Part shown: positions 1 through 6,033 of the stretch, piece after piece | Layout of the letters: each line of letters opens with the position of its first letter | How positions within the stretch are numbered: position 1 is the stretch's first letter | Assembly: GCA_017617145.1 (NCBI GenBank) | Contig: JAFZWX010000242.1 | Span: 1-15,734, forward strand | Reading direction: 5' to 3' | Length of the DNA: 15,734 bases | Source of the DNA: Treponema sp. | Lineage (GTDB): Bacteria > Spirochaetota > Spirochaetia > Treponematales > Treponemataceae | Program-made: the position numbers and the translations under genes | Notes under the pieces: generated by a model | What the model saw: the letters and a program-made list of their open reading frames with translations, nothing else | What the model was told of the DNA's origin: nothing | Databases searched by the model: none

Positions 1-62
1 CTATCACCTCTGAAGATTCAATGATGGGTACACTCTGGCAGAAGGTTGCCGTACTCCAGTAA
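1..62 (+). CDS. flgF: Flagellar rod/hook-basal-body protein FlgF, C-terminal end (partial)
   Basis: Only the last 19 codons are present (reading frame starts at base 3, stop TAA at 60-62), ending in SEDSMMGTLWQKVAVLQ. The motif of an acidic residue, small residues and 'MMGTLW' just before the stop matches the C-terminal helix of the FlgE/F/G family, in which the N- and C-terminal helices pack in the rod. The stop lies 23 nt before flgG, so this is the upstream gene of a rod operon. The flgF assignment rests on the order flgF-flgG-flgJ usual in treponemes; the fragment alone could be another rod or hook protein. Confidence 0.65.
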   Translation, partial: ITSEDSMMGTLWQKVAVLQ

Positions 63-85
63 TCAGTAAGTAAAGGGGATAAAAA

Positions 86-880
86 ATGGTAAGAAGCTTG
101 TGGACAGCCGCAACTGGTATGAACGGACAGCAGTCAAATATAGACGCAATTTCGAACAACCTTTCAAATGTAAATACAACAGGCTATAAACAGCAACGCG
201 TAGAGTTTGAAGATTTAATCTATCAGAACGTAAAGCTTGCAGGAACTCCTGCTACAGAAGACACTGTTACTCCGGTTGGTATTCAGCAGGGAACTGGTGT
301 TAAAGTTGGAGCAACTCAGCGCATAATGAACCAGGGTTCACTCCAGAACACAGGAGTAGACACAGACGTTGCAATTGTTGGCGAAGGATTTTTCCGCGTT
401 CAGCAGTATGACGGTTCTTATGTTTACACACGCGATGGTACATTCAAAGTTGATTCAAACGGTCAGCTTGTAACAAATAACGGACTTCGTGTAATGCCGG
501 AAATTATTTTGCCGGAAGGATATGATGTTTCTACATTAAACATTACACAGACAGGTCTTGTAAGCGTAAAAGTAAACGGTGGAAATGATCCTATTGAAGT
601 TGGTCAGATTGAACTTTACCGCTTTCCAAACCCTGTTGGTCTTAAAGCAGAAGGCGATAATCTTTTCAAAGTAACAAACGCAAGTGGTGAAGCTATTGAA
701 GGCCGCCCTGGCTATGATGGTTTTGGTGATGTTCGCCATAAGTTCCTTGAAATGTCAAACGTTTCTGTAGTAAACGAAATGGTACAGATGATTGTTGCTC
801 AGCGTGCCTACGAGTTTAACAGTAAGGCAATCCAGACTTCTGATACAATGTTGAGCACTGCAGTAAACCTTAAGCGATAA
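86..880 (+). CDS. flgG: Flagellar distal rod protein FlgG
   Basis: Structural subunit of the distal rod, the drive shaft that crosses the periplasm from the MS ring to the hook (in spirochaetes, of the periplasmic flagella). The 264-aa length is normal for FlgG. The N-terminal rod motif is clear (residues 3-35, with SLWTAATGM, then ISNNLSNVNTTGYK), as is the C-terminal FlgE/F/G motif (about 222-260, NEMVQMIVAQRAYEFNSKAI). The middle is the beta-rich D1 region with GEGFFRV and YTRDGTF. The start ATG is preceded by an AAGGGGAT Shine-Dalgarno at 73-80. It lies 23 nt after flgF and 11 nt before the flgJ-type gene, so the three are probably co-transcribed. No signal peptide is seen, as expected for export by the flagellar type III system. 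Confidence 0.97.
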   Translation: MVRSLWTAATGMNGQQSNIDAISNNLSNVNTTGYKQQRVEFEDLIYQNVKLAGTPATEDTVTPVGIQQGTGVKVGATQRIMNQGSLQNTGVDTDVAIVGEGFFRVQQYDGSYVYTRDGTFKVDSNGQLVTNNGLRVMPEIILPEGYDVSTLNITQTGLVSVKVNGGNDPIEVGQIELYRFPNPVGLKAEGDNLFKVTNASGEAIEGRPGYDGFGDVRHKFLEMSNVSVVNEMVQMIVAQRAYEFNSKAIQTSDTMLSTAVNLKR

Positions 881-891
881 GGAATTAAACC

Positions 892-1407
892 ATGGATGTA
901 GGATTTATTTCAAATACATATAGCGGCATTACTGGTGGAAACGGCGCACTTAATACTGCGCGCACCAACGCCGAAACTGCAACGTTTTCTGAGCTTGTTG
1001 AACGTCTTCAGGCTCAGGACGACGGTCGTGGAACCTTGTCTTCAGCTCAAATTGCAGAGGAAGGTCGTTTAAACGGTGACTATACAACTGGTTATGCCGG
1101 AACATACACACTTGAATCTGATAAAACAGCAGTTGCAACTGGAGCAGCAGCAAATCAAGCTAATCCTCATGTTCAGGCACAGACAATTGATAAAACAAGC
1201 AAGCTTTACGAAAGTGCCCTTGAACTTGAAGGCTTTTTTGTAAAGCAGATGCTTTCACAAATGCGAAAAACAATTATGAGATCAAACGAAAACAGCTTTG
1301 CACAAGATATGTACGAAGACATGTTGTTTGATGAATATGCCACAGCCATGACAAAAAATGCAGGCTTTGGCTTAGCGGATCAGATTTATTTGAGTCTGAT
1401 GGCATAA
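892..1407 (+). CDS. flgJ: Rod-binding protein, FlgJ N-terminal type (no muramidase domain)
   Basis: A 171-aa protein whose last 70 residues (about 103-171: LYESALELEGFFVKQMLSQMRKT, then FAQDMYEDMLFDEYATAM and GFGLADQIY) match the FlgJ rod-binding domain, which caps the growing rod. The peptidoglycan-hydrolase domain of enterobacterial FlgJ is absent; single-domain forms are usual in spirochaetes, so rod passage through peptidoglycan must use a separate enzyme. Residues 1-100 are low-complexity, rich in Thr/Ala/Gly, probably disordered and specific to this lineage. The Shine-Dalgarno TAAGGAA (878-884) overlaps the flgG stop codon, indicating coupling to flgG. Confidence 0.88.
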   Translation: MDVGFISNTYSGITGGNGALNTARTNAETATFSELVERLQAQDDGRGTLSSAQIAEEGRLNGDYTTGYAGTYTLESDKTAVATGAAANQANPHVQAQTIDKTSKLYESALELEGFFVKQMLSQMRKTIMRSNENSFAQDMYEDMLFDEYATAMTKNAGFGLADQIYLSLMA

Positions 1408-1423
1408 AAATAAAGGACAACCT

Positions 1424-1447
1424 AAAAAATGTTTTCGCATTTTTTTT
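1424..1447 (+). terminator. Weak A/T hairpin after the flagellar genes, possible terminator
   Basis: AAAAAATG (1424-1431) can pair with CATTTTTT (1438-1445) around a TTTTCG loop, followed by more T. The stem is almost all A-T, so termination would be weak. It lies 17 nt after the flgJ stop and before the lipoprotein gene, which would otherwise share the transcript. Confidence 0.35.
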
Positions 1448-1466
1448 AACGGTTTCCGATTAATCA

Positions 1467-1484
1467 AAGGCCGCCAGCGGCCTT
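1467..1484 (+). promoter_or_regulatory. GC-rich perfect hairpin just upstream of the lipoprotein ribosome binding site
   Basis: AAGGCCGC (1467-1474) and GCGGCCTT (1477-1484) form a perfect inverted repeat with a CA centre (about 7 bp closing a 4-nt loop). It is far more GC-rich than its surroundings. No T-run follows, so it is not a classical terminator. It ends 5 nt before the AGGTGG Shine-Dalgarno (1490-1495) and could mark an mRNA 5' end, protect a processed transcript or tune translation. The structure is visible; the role is not. Confidence 0.5.
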
Positions 1485-1497
1485 ACTCAGGTGGGAT

Positions 1498-2034
1498 ATG
1501 AAAACAATCAAACTTACAATTCTAACCGCACTCAGTGTTCTTTCAACTTTATCTTGTATTTTACTTTCTGGTTGTAATACTATTAAAGCTGTCCCATTGG
1601 CATATACAGAAAACGAAGACAAAGAAGTTGCTTATGTTTATTTTGATTTATATAGAAAATCAGAAATCAGCGGTGCAACTTTTATTACTTATGATAATAA
1701 AAACACTCCAAAAGCAGAAAAGTTCACTTATTATTCACCTGTAGAATTACCTGCAGGAGTTCCTATTAAAATGTATCTGCATGTTCAATATAAAGAACCT
1801 CGTTCCAATTTTGGAGATAAAGACTGCGTGCTTGCCTGTTGTACAACAATAGTAAATTCTATGGAAGCGCAACGCGACGTAGATAAAGACATTGTATTTA
1901 ATATTCCAAAGCTAGAGCCTTTTGTAGAATACACAATAAGCTATAGAAAAGGTGCCGGTATTCCTGGTTCTAGTTTTGTAACTCTTACCCGAACAGACAC
2001 AAAAGAAGTCATTCGTGAAATAGAGTTTAATTGA
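1498..2034 (+). CDS. Hypothetical lipoprotein
   Basis: I do not recognise this 178-aa protein. It starts with a lipoprotein signal: MKTIK, a hydrophobic stretch to residue 25, and the lipobox LLSGC with the lipidated Cys at 26. The mature part is about 150 aa, predicted mostly beta from its alternating hydrophobic pattern, with several short Tyr-rich stretches (YVYFDLY, FVEYTISY) and a Cys cluster at 110, 114 and 115 that could form disulfides or bind metal. It has an AGGTGG Shine-Dalgarno (1490-1495) and a strong terminator 42 nt after its stop, so it is the last gene of its transcript. It may share the flagellar transcript, but the hairpins in between suggest a separate unit. It could be envelope-located, inner or outer membrane unknown. 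Confidence 0.75.
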   Translation: MKTIKLTILTALSVLSTLSCILLSGCNTIKAVPLAYTENEDKEVAYVYFDLYRKSEISGATFITYDNKNTPKAEKFTYYSPVELPAGVPIKMYLHVQYKEPRSNFGDKDCVLACCTTIVNSMEAQRDVDKDIVFNIPKLEPFVEYTISYRKGAGIPGSSFVTLTRTDTKEVIREIEFN

Positions 2035-2076
2035 GATAATTTTTGGACTTGTTCCTGAAATTTTGTTTACATCCTT

Positions 2077-2114
2077 ACCACCATTGTGCGTTGCATAATG
2101 GTGGTTCTTTTTTT
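2077..2114 (+). terminator. Strong rho-independent terminator after the lipoprotein gene
   Basis: ACCACCATTGTGC (2077-2089) pairs with GCATAATGGTGGT (2093-2105): 13 bp with one G-T wobble and a GTT loop, followed by TTC and seven T (2105-2114). It ends only 11 nt before the murC start codon, and the downstream arm and T-run double as the murC promoter. Confidence 0.93.
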
Positions 2115-2119
2115 ATAAT
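2091..2119 (+). promoter_or_regulatory. Predicted murC promoter, giving a leaderless transcript
   Basis: A consensus -10 TATAAT (2114-2119) lies 17 bp after a poor -35 TTGCAT (2091-2096). The predicted transcription start is about 2126, the A of the murC ATG. No Shine-Dalgarno precedes that ATG. The -35 lies inside the terminator hairpin of the upstream gene. Confidence 0.6.
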
Positions 2120-2125
2120 ATAAGT

Positions 2126-3664
2126 ATGCAAGAACAACAAGTTTCATTGCCGCAGGATTTAAACGGCGTTCATATTCATTTTGTAGGAATCAAGGGAACC
2201 GGTATGGCAGCCCTTGTAGAAATATTTTTTCATAACGGTGCAATCATTACAGGCAGTGATGTCGCCGACCGCTTTTACACAGATGAGATTCTAGAAAAAC
2301 TTGGAATTAAACCTGCTTTGTTTTCCGAAGATAATATTACTCCAGAAGTTCAATATGTAGTATATTCGTCTGCTTATAACTTTGAAAAAAATCCGGACCT
2401 TAAACGTGCAAAGGAATTAGATATTCCGTGTCTGCTTTATACACAGGCACTTGGCTGGCACAGTTCCTTGTCTTATTCCTGCGGGATTTGTGGAGTTCAT
2501 GGAAAAACAAGTACAACAGGTCTTGCCGGAACAATCTTAAAGGAACTTGATGATATTCCGGCTCAGATTCTTGCAGGCTCTGTTATAAATTCTTTTGGAA
2601 ATACCTGTACCTATACATCTCCTTTGATTAAAGATTTGCCTGCCGCCGATAAAAAGAAAAAATCTATTTTTGTTGCCGAAACATGTGAATATCAAAGACA
2701 CTTTATGTCATTCCATCCGCAAAAAATCCTGTTGACTTCTGTTGAAAGCGACCATGAGGATTATTATCCGACTTATGAAGATATTCGCGATGCCTTTGTT
2801 GATTATATCTGTAAGCTCCCGATGTTTGGAGAACTAATTTATTGTGCAGATGATAAAGGAGCTGTGGAAACCGCGCTGCTTGCATATAACAAACGACCTG
2901 ATATTCATCTGGTTCCATATGGAGAAAGTGCAGGTGGAGACTATAAACTTACCTTTGGAAAAGTAGAAAATGAAAGGAACACTTTTAAATTAAAAGGTTT
3001 TGATAAAGAATTTGCTTTGCGAATGCCTGGCCGTCATGAAGTTCTTGATGCCGTAGGAGCAGTTGCGTTGGTTTGTCAACTATTAAGATATTTTGGAAAA
3101 CATCCTGTTGAATATGCAGAAAAAATCTCAAATGGTCTACTAAACTTTACAGGTGGCAAGCGTCGAAGTGAAATTGTACGCACTTTTAAGACTCCAGTCG
3201 GTAACGATGTGATTGTAATCGATGATTATGGTCATCATCCAACTGCAATAAAAACAACTGTAAGCGGTTATCGGGAATTTTATAAAGGAAGAAAGATAAT
3301 TCTTGATTTTATGAGCCATACTTATAGTCGCACAAACGCACTTTTGAATGAGTTTGCCGCCAGTATGGACGACGCAGATGTTGTAATCCTTCATAAAATT
3401 TACAGCTCAGCACGAGAAAATGCTGCCGATTTTAAGATTACAGGTCGCACACTTTACGAAAAGACACTGGAACATCAAAAATCTGCTGGAACAAAAGCTG
3501 CCGCAAGCAATTCAATTTACTACTTTGAAGAAATTATGGATGCCAAAGACCTTATAGAACAGGAGCTTAATAAACCGCTTCCACCAGAATATCCCGACGG
3601 ATATTTATTCATAACAATGGGTGCAGGCGACAACTGGCCTCTTGGCAAGGAGATTTTTAAATGA
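2126..3664 (+). CDS. murC: UDP-N-acetylmuramate--L-alanine ligase (MurC)
   Basis: Adds L-alanine to UDP-MurNAc with ATP, the first step of the peptidoglycan stem peptide, in the cytoplasm. The 512 residues show the three Mur ligase domains: the N-terminal Rossmann motif HFVGIKGTGMAAL (18-30); the P-loop GVHGKTSTT (123-131, Lys127) with ESDHEDYY (207-214); and the C-terminal DDYGHHP (366-372) and MGAGDNWPLG. The DDYGHHP and His210 motifs fit MurC rather than MurD/E/F. The usual EADESD loop reads AETCEYQ (184-190), a divergence I associate with spirochaete MurC; Mpl is a less likely alternative. The start is fixed by the N-terminal domain boundary although there is no ribosome binding site. The stop overlaps the yicC start (ATGA). 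Confidence 0.88.
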   Translation: MQEQQVSLPQDLNGVHIHFVGIKGTGMAALVEIFFHNGAIITGSDVADRFYTDEILEKLGIKPALFSEDNITPEVQYVVYSSAYNFEKNPDLKRAKELDIPCLLYTQALGWHSSLSYSCGICGVHGKTSTTGLAGTILKELDDIPAQILAGSVINSFGNTCTYTSPLIKDLPAADKKKKSIFVAETCEYQRHFMSFHPQKILLTSVESDHEDYYPTYEDIRDAFVDYICKLPMFGELIYCADDKGAVETALLAYNKRPDIHLVPYGESAGGDYKLTFGKVENERNTFKLKGFDKEFALRMPGRHEVLDAVGAVALVCQLLRYFGKHPVEYAEKISNGLLNFTGGKRRSEIVRTFKTPVGNDVIVIDDYGHHPTAIKTTVSGYREFYKGRKIILDFMSHTYSRTNALLNEFAASMDDADVVILHKIYSSARENAADFKITGRTLYEKTLEHQKSAGTKAAASNSIYYFEEIMDAKDLIEQELNKPLPPEYPDGYLFITMGAGDNWPLGKEIFK

Positions 3665-4536
3665 TAAGCATGACCGGTTATTCCTACGAAGAACAGACAA
3701 CTCAAACAACTACAGTTTCTGTCGAAATAAAATCGGTAAATTCCCGCTTTTTGGATTTGACGGTAAATCTTCCAACATATCTTAATGCTCTGGAATCTGT
3801 CTTCCGCCAGAAAATCAGTGAAAAAGTGGCACGCGGTAAAATAGATGTTTATATTCGGATAAAGGAAAATGAATCTGATGCCGCTGTTACCGTTGATACA
3901 AAGCTTGCAAAAACTTATATGGATGCCTACAAACAGATTGCCACGGCAGCAGAACTTTCTAGTTTTAGCACAGAAGCGGCTCTTTATGCACTTATAAATC
4001 AGGAAGGTGTTCTTCATTCAAATAAAGATTATGATGTAGAAAAATATAAGCAGATGATTGAACCTGTTTTTGATAATGCCTTTAAGAAATTTTTAAGTGA
4101 CAAAGAACGAGAAGGTCAGAATATGAAAGTTGACCTTCTTGAAAAATTAGGAAAACTAGAAGAATGCGCCTCTTTTTTTAAGGAATGGCAGCCAAAAATG
4201 GAAACTGCATTTAAAGAACAGATTACTGCACGCTTCAACGAACTTCTTGGCGAAAATGCAGATCAGAATCGAATAATGACTGAAACTGCGGCAATGCTTG
4301 TAAAATATACAATCAATGAAGAAATTGTACGCCTTTGCAGCCACATAAGTGCAATGAAGGAAGAAATCAACAGTAATCCAATTCCAGGGAAAAGACTTGA
4401 TTTTATCTGCCAGGAAATGAACCGTGAAATAAACACAATCGGAAGCAAAAATCAGTTTGCAGAGGTAAGCGCGATGGTTATTAATGCAAAAGATGCACTT
4501 GAAAATATTAGAGAGCAAAGCAAAAATGTAGAATGA
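3661..4536 (+). CDS. yicC: YicC/YloC family endoribonuclease
   Basis: 291 aa, normal for the family (E. coli YicC 287). The N-terminal signature MISMTGY, then VEIKSVNSRFLDL (residues 22-34), and the C-terminal DUF1732 domain (about 207-291, with RLDFICQEMNREINTIGSK) are both present. E. coli YicC is an endoribonuclease acting on small RNAs; that activity here is inferred from family membership. The ATG overlaps the murC stop, and an AAGGAG Shine-Dalgarno lies inside the end of murC (3647-3652), so translation is coupled. The order before a nucleotide kinase (here cmk, in many bacteria gmk) is typical. No truncation or missing domain is seen. Confidence 0.92.
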   Translation: MISMTGYSYEEQTTQTTTVSVEIKSVNSRFLDLTVNLPTYLNALESVFRQKISEKVARGKIDVYIRIKENESDAAVTVDTKLAKTYMDAYKQIATAAELSSFSTEAALYALINQEGVLHSNKDYDVEKYKQMIEPVFDNAFKKFLSDKEREGQNMKVDLLEKLGKLEECASFFKEWQPKMETAFKEQITARFNELLGENADQNRIMTETAAMLVKYTINEEIVRLCSHISAMKEEINSNPIPGKRLDFICQEMNREINTIGSKNQFAEVSAMVINAKDALENIREQSKNVE

Positions 4537-4570
4537 TAAATCAATAAATTTGCATTACAGGAGGTTTACT

Positions 4571-5113
4571 ATGACACTAAAAAAAGATTTACGCATCGCA
4601 ATCAGTGGAAAAAGTGGCTGCGGAAATACTACAGTTAGCGGATTACTTGCCCAGAAATTAGGAATCAAACTTATAAACTACACCTTCCGACAACTTGCAG
4701 AAGAAAAGGGCATGACCTTAAAAGAAGTCATAGAGGCTGCAAAAAACGATGATTCCTATGATAAATATGTAGATAAGCATCAGGTAGAGCTTGCACTTGC
4801 AGAGCCTTGTGTTCTTGGAAGCCGCCTTGCAATCTGGATGCTCAAAGAAGCCGATCTTAAAGTTTATTTATATGCAAGTGATGAAACTCGTGCAAAACGT
4901 ATTTTTAATCGTGAAGGCGGCGACTTACAGGCAATAAAAGATTTTACTGCCATGCGCGACAGGGAAGATACCGGCCGTTATAAGGAATTCTATAAAATAG
5001 ACAATAACAACTATCAGTTTGCAGATATCATTATAGATACAGCAAATTATTTACCTGAACAGATTGTTGAGATAATTATTAATAAGTTAGTTGAAATGAA
5101 ATTAGTGGAGTAG
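4571..5113 (+). CDS. cmk: Cytidylate (CMP/dCMP) kinase, archaeal-type
   Basis: Phosphorylates CMP/dCMP with ATP for nucleotide salvage and synthesis. The 180-aa protein opens with LRIAISGKSGCGNTTVS, has the nucleotide-binding YTFRQLAEEKGMTLKEV region (about 32-50) and LGSRLAIWMLKEADLKVYLYAS before a lid with RIFNREGGD. It matches the short archaeal-like CMP kinases found in treponemes rather than E. coli Cmk. The P-loop Lys is replaced by Asn (GCGNTT). I chose ATG 4571 because AGGAGG (4559-4564) precedes it by 6 nt; an upstream in-frame TTG at 4550 would put that Shine-Dalgarno inside the gene. It is 34 nt after yicC, hence probably in its operon. Confidence 0.85.
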   Translation: MTLKKDLRIAISGKSGCGNTTVSGLLAQKLGIKLINYTFRQLAEEKGMTLKEVIEAAKNDDSYDKYVDKHQVELALAEPCVLGSRLAIWMLKEADLKVYLYASDETRAKRIFNREGGDLQAIKDFTAMRDREDTGRYKEFYKIDNNNYQFADIIIDTANYLPEQIVEIIINKLVEMKLVE

Positions 5114-5116
5114 TAG

Positions 5117-5170
5117 ATTGCCGGGTCAAGCCTGGCAATGACATGTCATTATCGGGCTTGGCCCGATAAT
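5117..5170. repeat. REP-like element: two inverted hairpins around GACATGTC
   Basis: Hairpin 1 pairs ATTGCCGGGT (5117-5126) with GCCTGGCAAT (5130-5139), loop CAA. Hairpin 2 pairs ATTATCGGGC (5148-5157) with GCCCGATAAT (5161-5170), loop TTG. They are joined by the palindrome GACATGTC (5140-5147), so the whole 54 bp is symmetric about 5143/5144. It fills the gap between the convergent cmk and leuD-like genes and, with the CTTTCTTT after hairpin 2, may act as a terminator on the plus strand. The GC-rich arms stand out from the AT-rich surroundings. It resembles paired REP/BIME units; I cannot see from one window how many copies the genome has. Confidence 0.85.
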
Positions 5171-5176
5171 CTTTCT

Positions 5177-5710
5177 TTAATACTTACTTTCTGCGAAGCC
5201 TATCCAGCCATCATTTGCCAGTAGATTCTTTTCATCATCATTTAACTCAAACGGATAGCTTTTTGAAAGAGAACCTGCAATAAGTTTAACCTTTGCTGTT
5301 CCATCATCATTAATGACAATTTTACATTCTGTATCTTTATTTGCAAAAGTACGGAACATATCGGCAAGTGATTTTCTGTCAATTTCAATAGCCATTAAAG
5401 CATTAGTAAACATTTCCTGACGGAAGGTTTTTGAAAAAGTAGGGGCAACAACAGTATAAATACCATTTGTTTCCAAAGCCCATGAAGAATTTTCTTTTAC
5501 AGCACCGCAGCCAAAGTTTTCGCGTGTAATTATAACCTTTGTTCCTGCAACATCTGTCTGAGAATTAAAGCCTTCAATTTTCAGTTCTTCAAAAAGATGT
5601 GATTTTAATTCCTGTTTAGGAAGTTCTTTTAAATATTTATCAAGAATGATTTCGTCAGTATTAATATCTGAGCGGTCCAGAAAAAGAACAGCTCCTCCAA
5701 ATGTTTTCAA
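5177..5710 (-). CDS. Aconitase/isopropylmalate isomerase small-subunit-like protein (LeuD-type swivel domain)
   Basis: A 177-aa protein with the swivel-domain hallmarks of LeuD and homoaconitase small subunits: INTDEIILDKYL (16-27) and RENFGCGAVKENSSWAL (62-78), then VVAPTFSKTF. Partners of this fold normally dehydrate and rehydrate a hydroxyacid together with a large Fe-S subunit (LeuC). Here the family's GCGSSRE loop reads GCGAVKE, so the Ser-Ser-Arg that lines the aconitase active site is gone. No large subunit is in the window. The start is TTG at 5708-5710, supported by AGGAG 7 nt upstream (5718-5722) and by the domain start. It could be a divergent isomerase subunit or a protein with another role. 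Confidence 0.72.
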   Translation of the reverse strand: MKTFGGAVLFLDRSDINTDEIILDKYLKELPKQELKSHLFEELKIEGFNSQTDVAGTKVIITRENFGCGAVKENSSWALETNGIYTVVAPTFSKTFRQEMFTNALMAIEIDRKSLADMFRTFANKDTECKIVINDDGTAKVKLIAGSLSKSYPFELNDDEKNLLANDGWIGFAESKY

Positions 5711-5750
5711 TTGTTTACTCCTATTAAATATATTTAATATTTATATATTA

Positions 5751-5779
5751 AGTATAACATTAAAAAATGAATAAGTTAA
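5751..5779 (-). promoter_or_regulatory. Predicted promoter of the LeuD-like gene
   Basis: Minus strand: -35 TTAACT (5774-5779), 17-bp spacer, -10 TATACT (5751-5756) with an extended TGT in front of the -10. Predicted start near 5744, giving a leader of about 34 nt with an AGGAG Shine-Dalgarno. Confidence 0.6.
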
Positions 5780-5837
5780 GCAAAAAAATAGTCCTTAAGG
5801 AAAGAAAAAAAATTCTTAAAAAAAGTTAGTTCATTTG

Positions 5838-5919
5838 GAGCTTGAATCCTTCCGCAGAAAAATATTGAGAACAACAGAAGGAAGTTGTTCCCAATATTTT
5901 CTGCTACGGGCGCAAGCTC
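5838..5919. repeat. Long imperfect palindrome, element A (apical loop AGAAGGAA)
   Basis: Plus strand: outer stem GAGCTTG (5838-5844)/CAAGCTC (5913-5919); internal loop AATCCTTCC/TACGGGCG; inner stem GCAGAAAAATATTG (5854-5867)/CAATATTTTCTGC (5892-5904) with one bulged A; an A-C mismatch; apical stem GAACAAC (5869-5875)/GTTGTTC (5884-5890); loop AGAAGGAA (5876-5883). It shares design, loop and the T(A/C)CGGG right shoulder with element C. It sits between divergent promoters and lacks a T-run, so it is not simply a terminator. Confidence 0.85.
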
Positions 5920-5976
5920 AGATGTTATTTTATAATACTATTGTTTTTTTATACTATTTTTTTATAGAAATATAGT

Positions 5977-6005
5977 TTGATTTGTATATAGTTCTCTTAT
6001 ATAAT
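5977..6005 (+). promoter_or_regulatory. Predicted GH31 promoter
   Basis: -35 TTGATT (5977-5982), 17-bp spacer, -10 TATAAT (6000-6005). Predicted start near 6012, a leader of about 22 nt containing the Shine-Dalgarno TGGAGAA (6019-6025), 8 nt before ATG. Confidence 0.7.
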
Positions 6006-6033
6006 TAATTGTAAATATTGGAGAATAATTGAA

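Larger units (their letters stand above)
5711..6033. other. 323-bp intergenic region between divergent genes
   Basis: Strongly AT-rich. It holds the leuD-like promoter (5751-5779, minus strand), the palindromic element A (5838-5919), the GH31 promoter (5977-6005) and the GH31 ribosome binding site. A small palindrome TCCTTAAGGA lies near 5793-5803. I see no open reading frame or RNA gene in it. The element lies outside both predicted transcripts. Confidence 0.7.

Noticed and set aside
1447..1463. Flagellar sigma-28 promoter (CCGATTAA near 1456) before the lipoprotein
   Set aside because: No TAAA -35 at the required spacing; the nearest TAAA is 24 bases away from the -10-like box instead of about 11.
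4550..4570. TTG at 4550 as the cmk start, adding seven residues
   Set aside because: The strong AGGAGG at 4559-4564 would then be inside the gene; ATG 4571 has it at ideal spacing.
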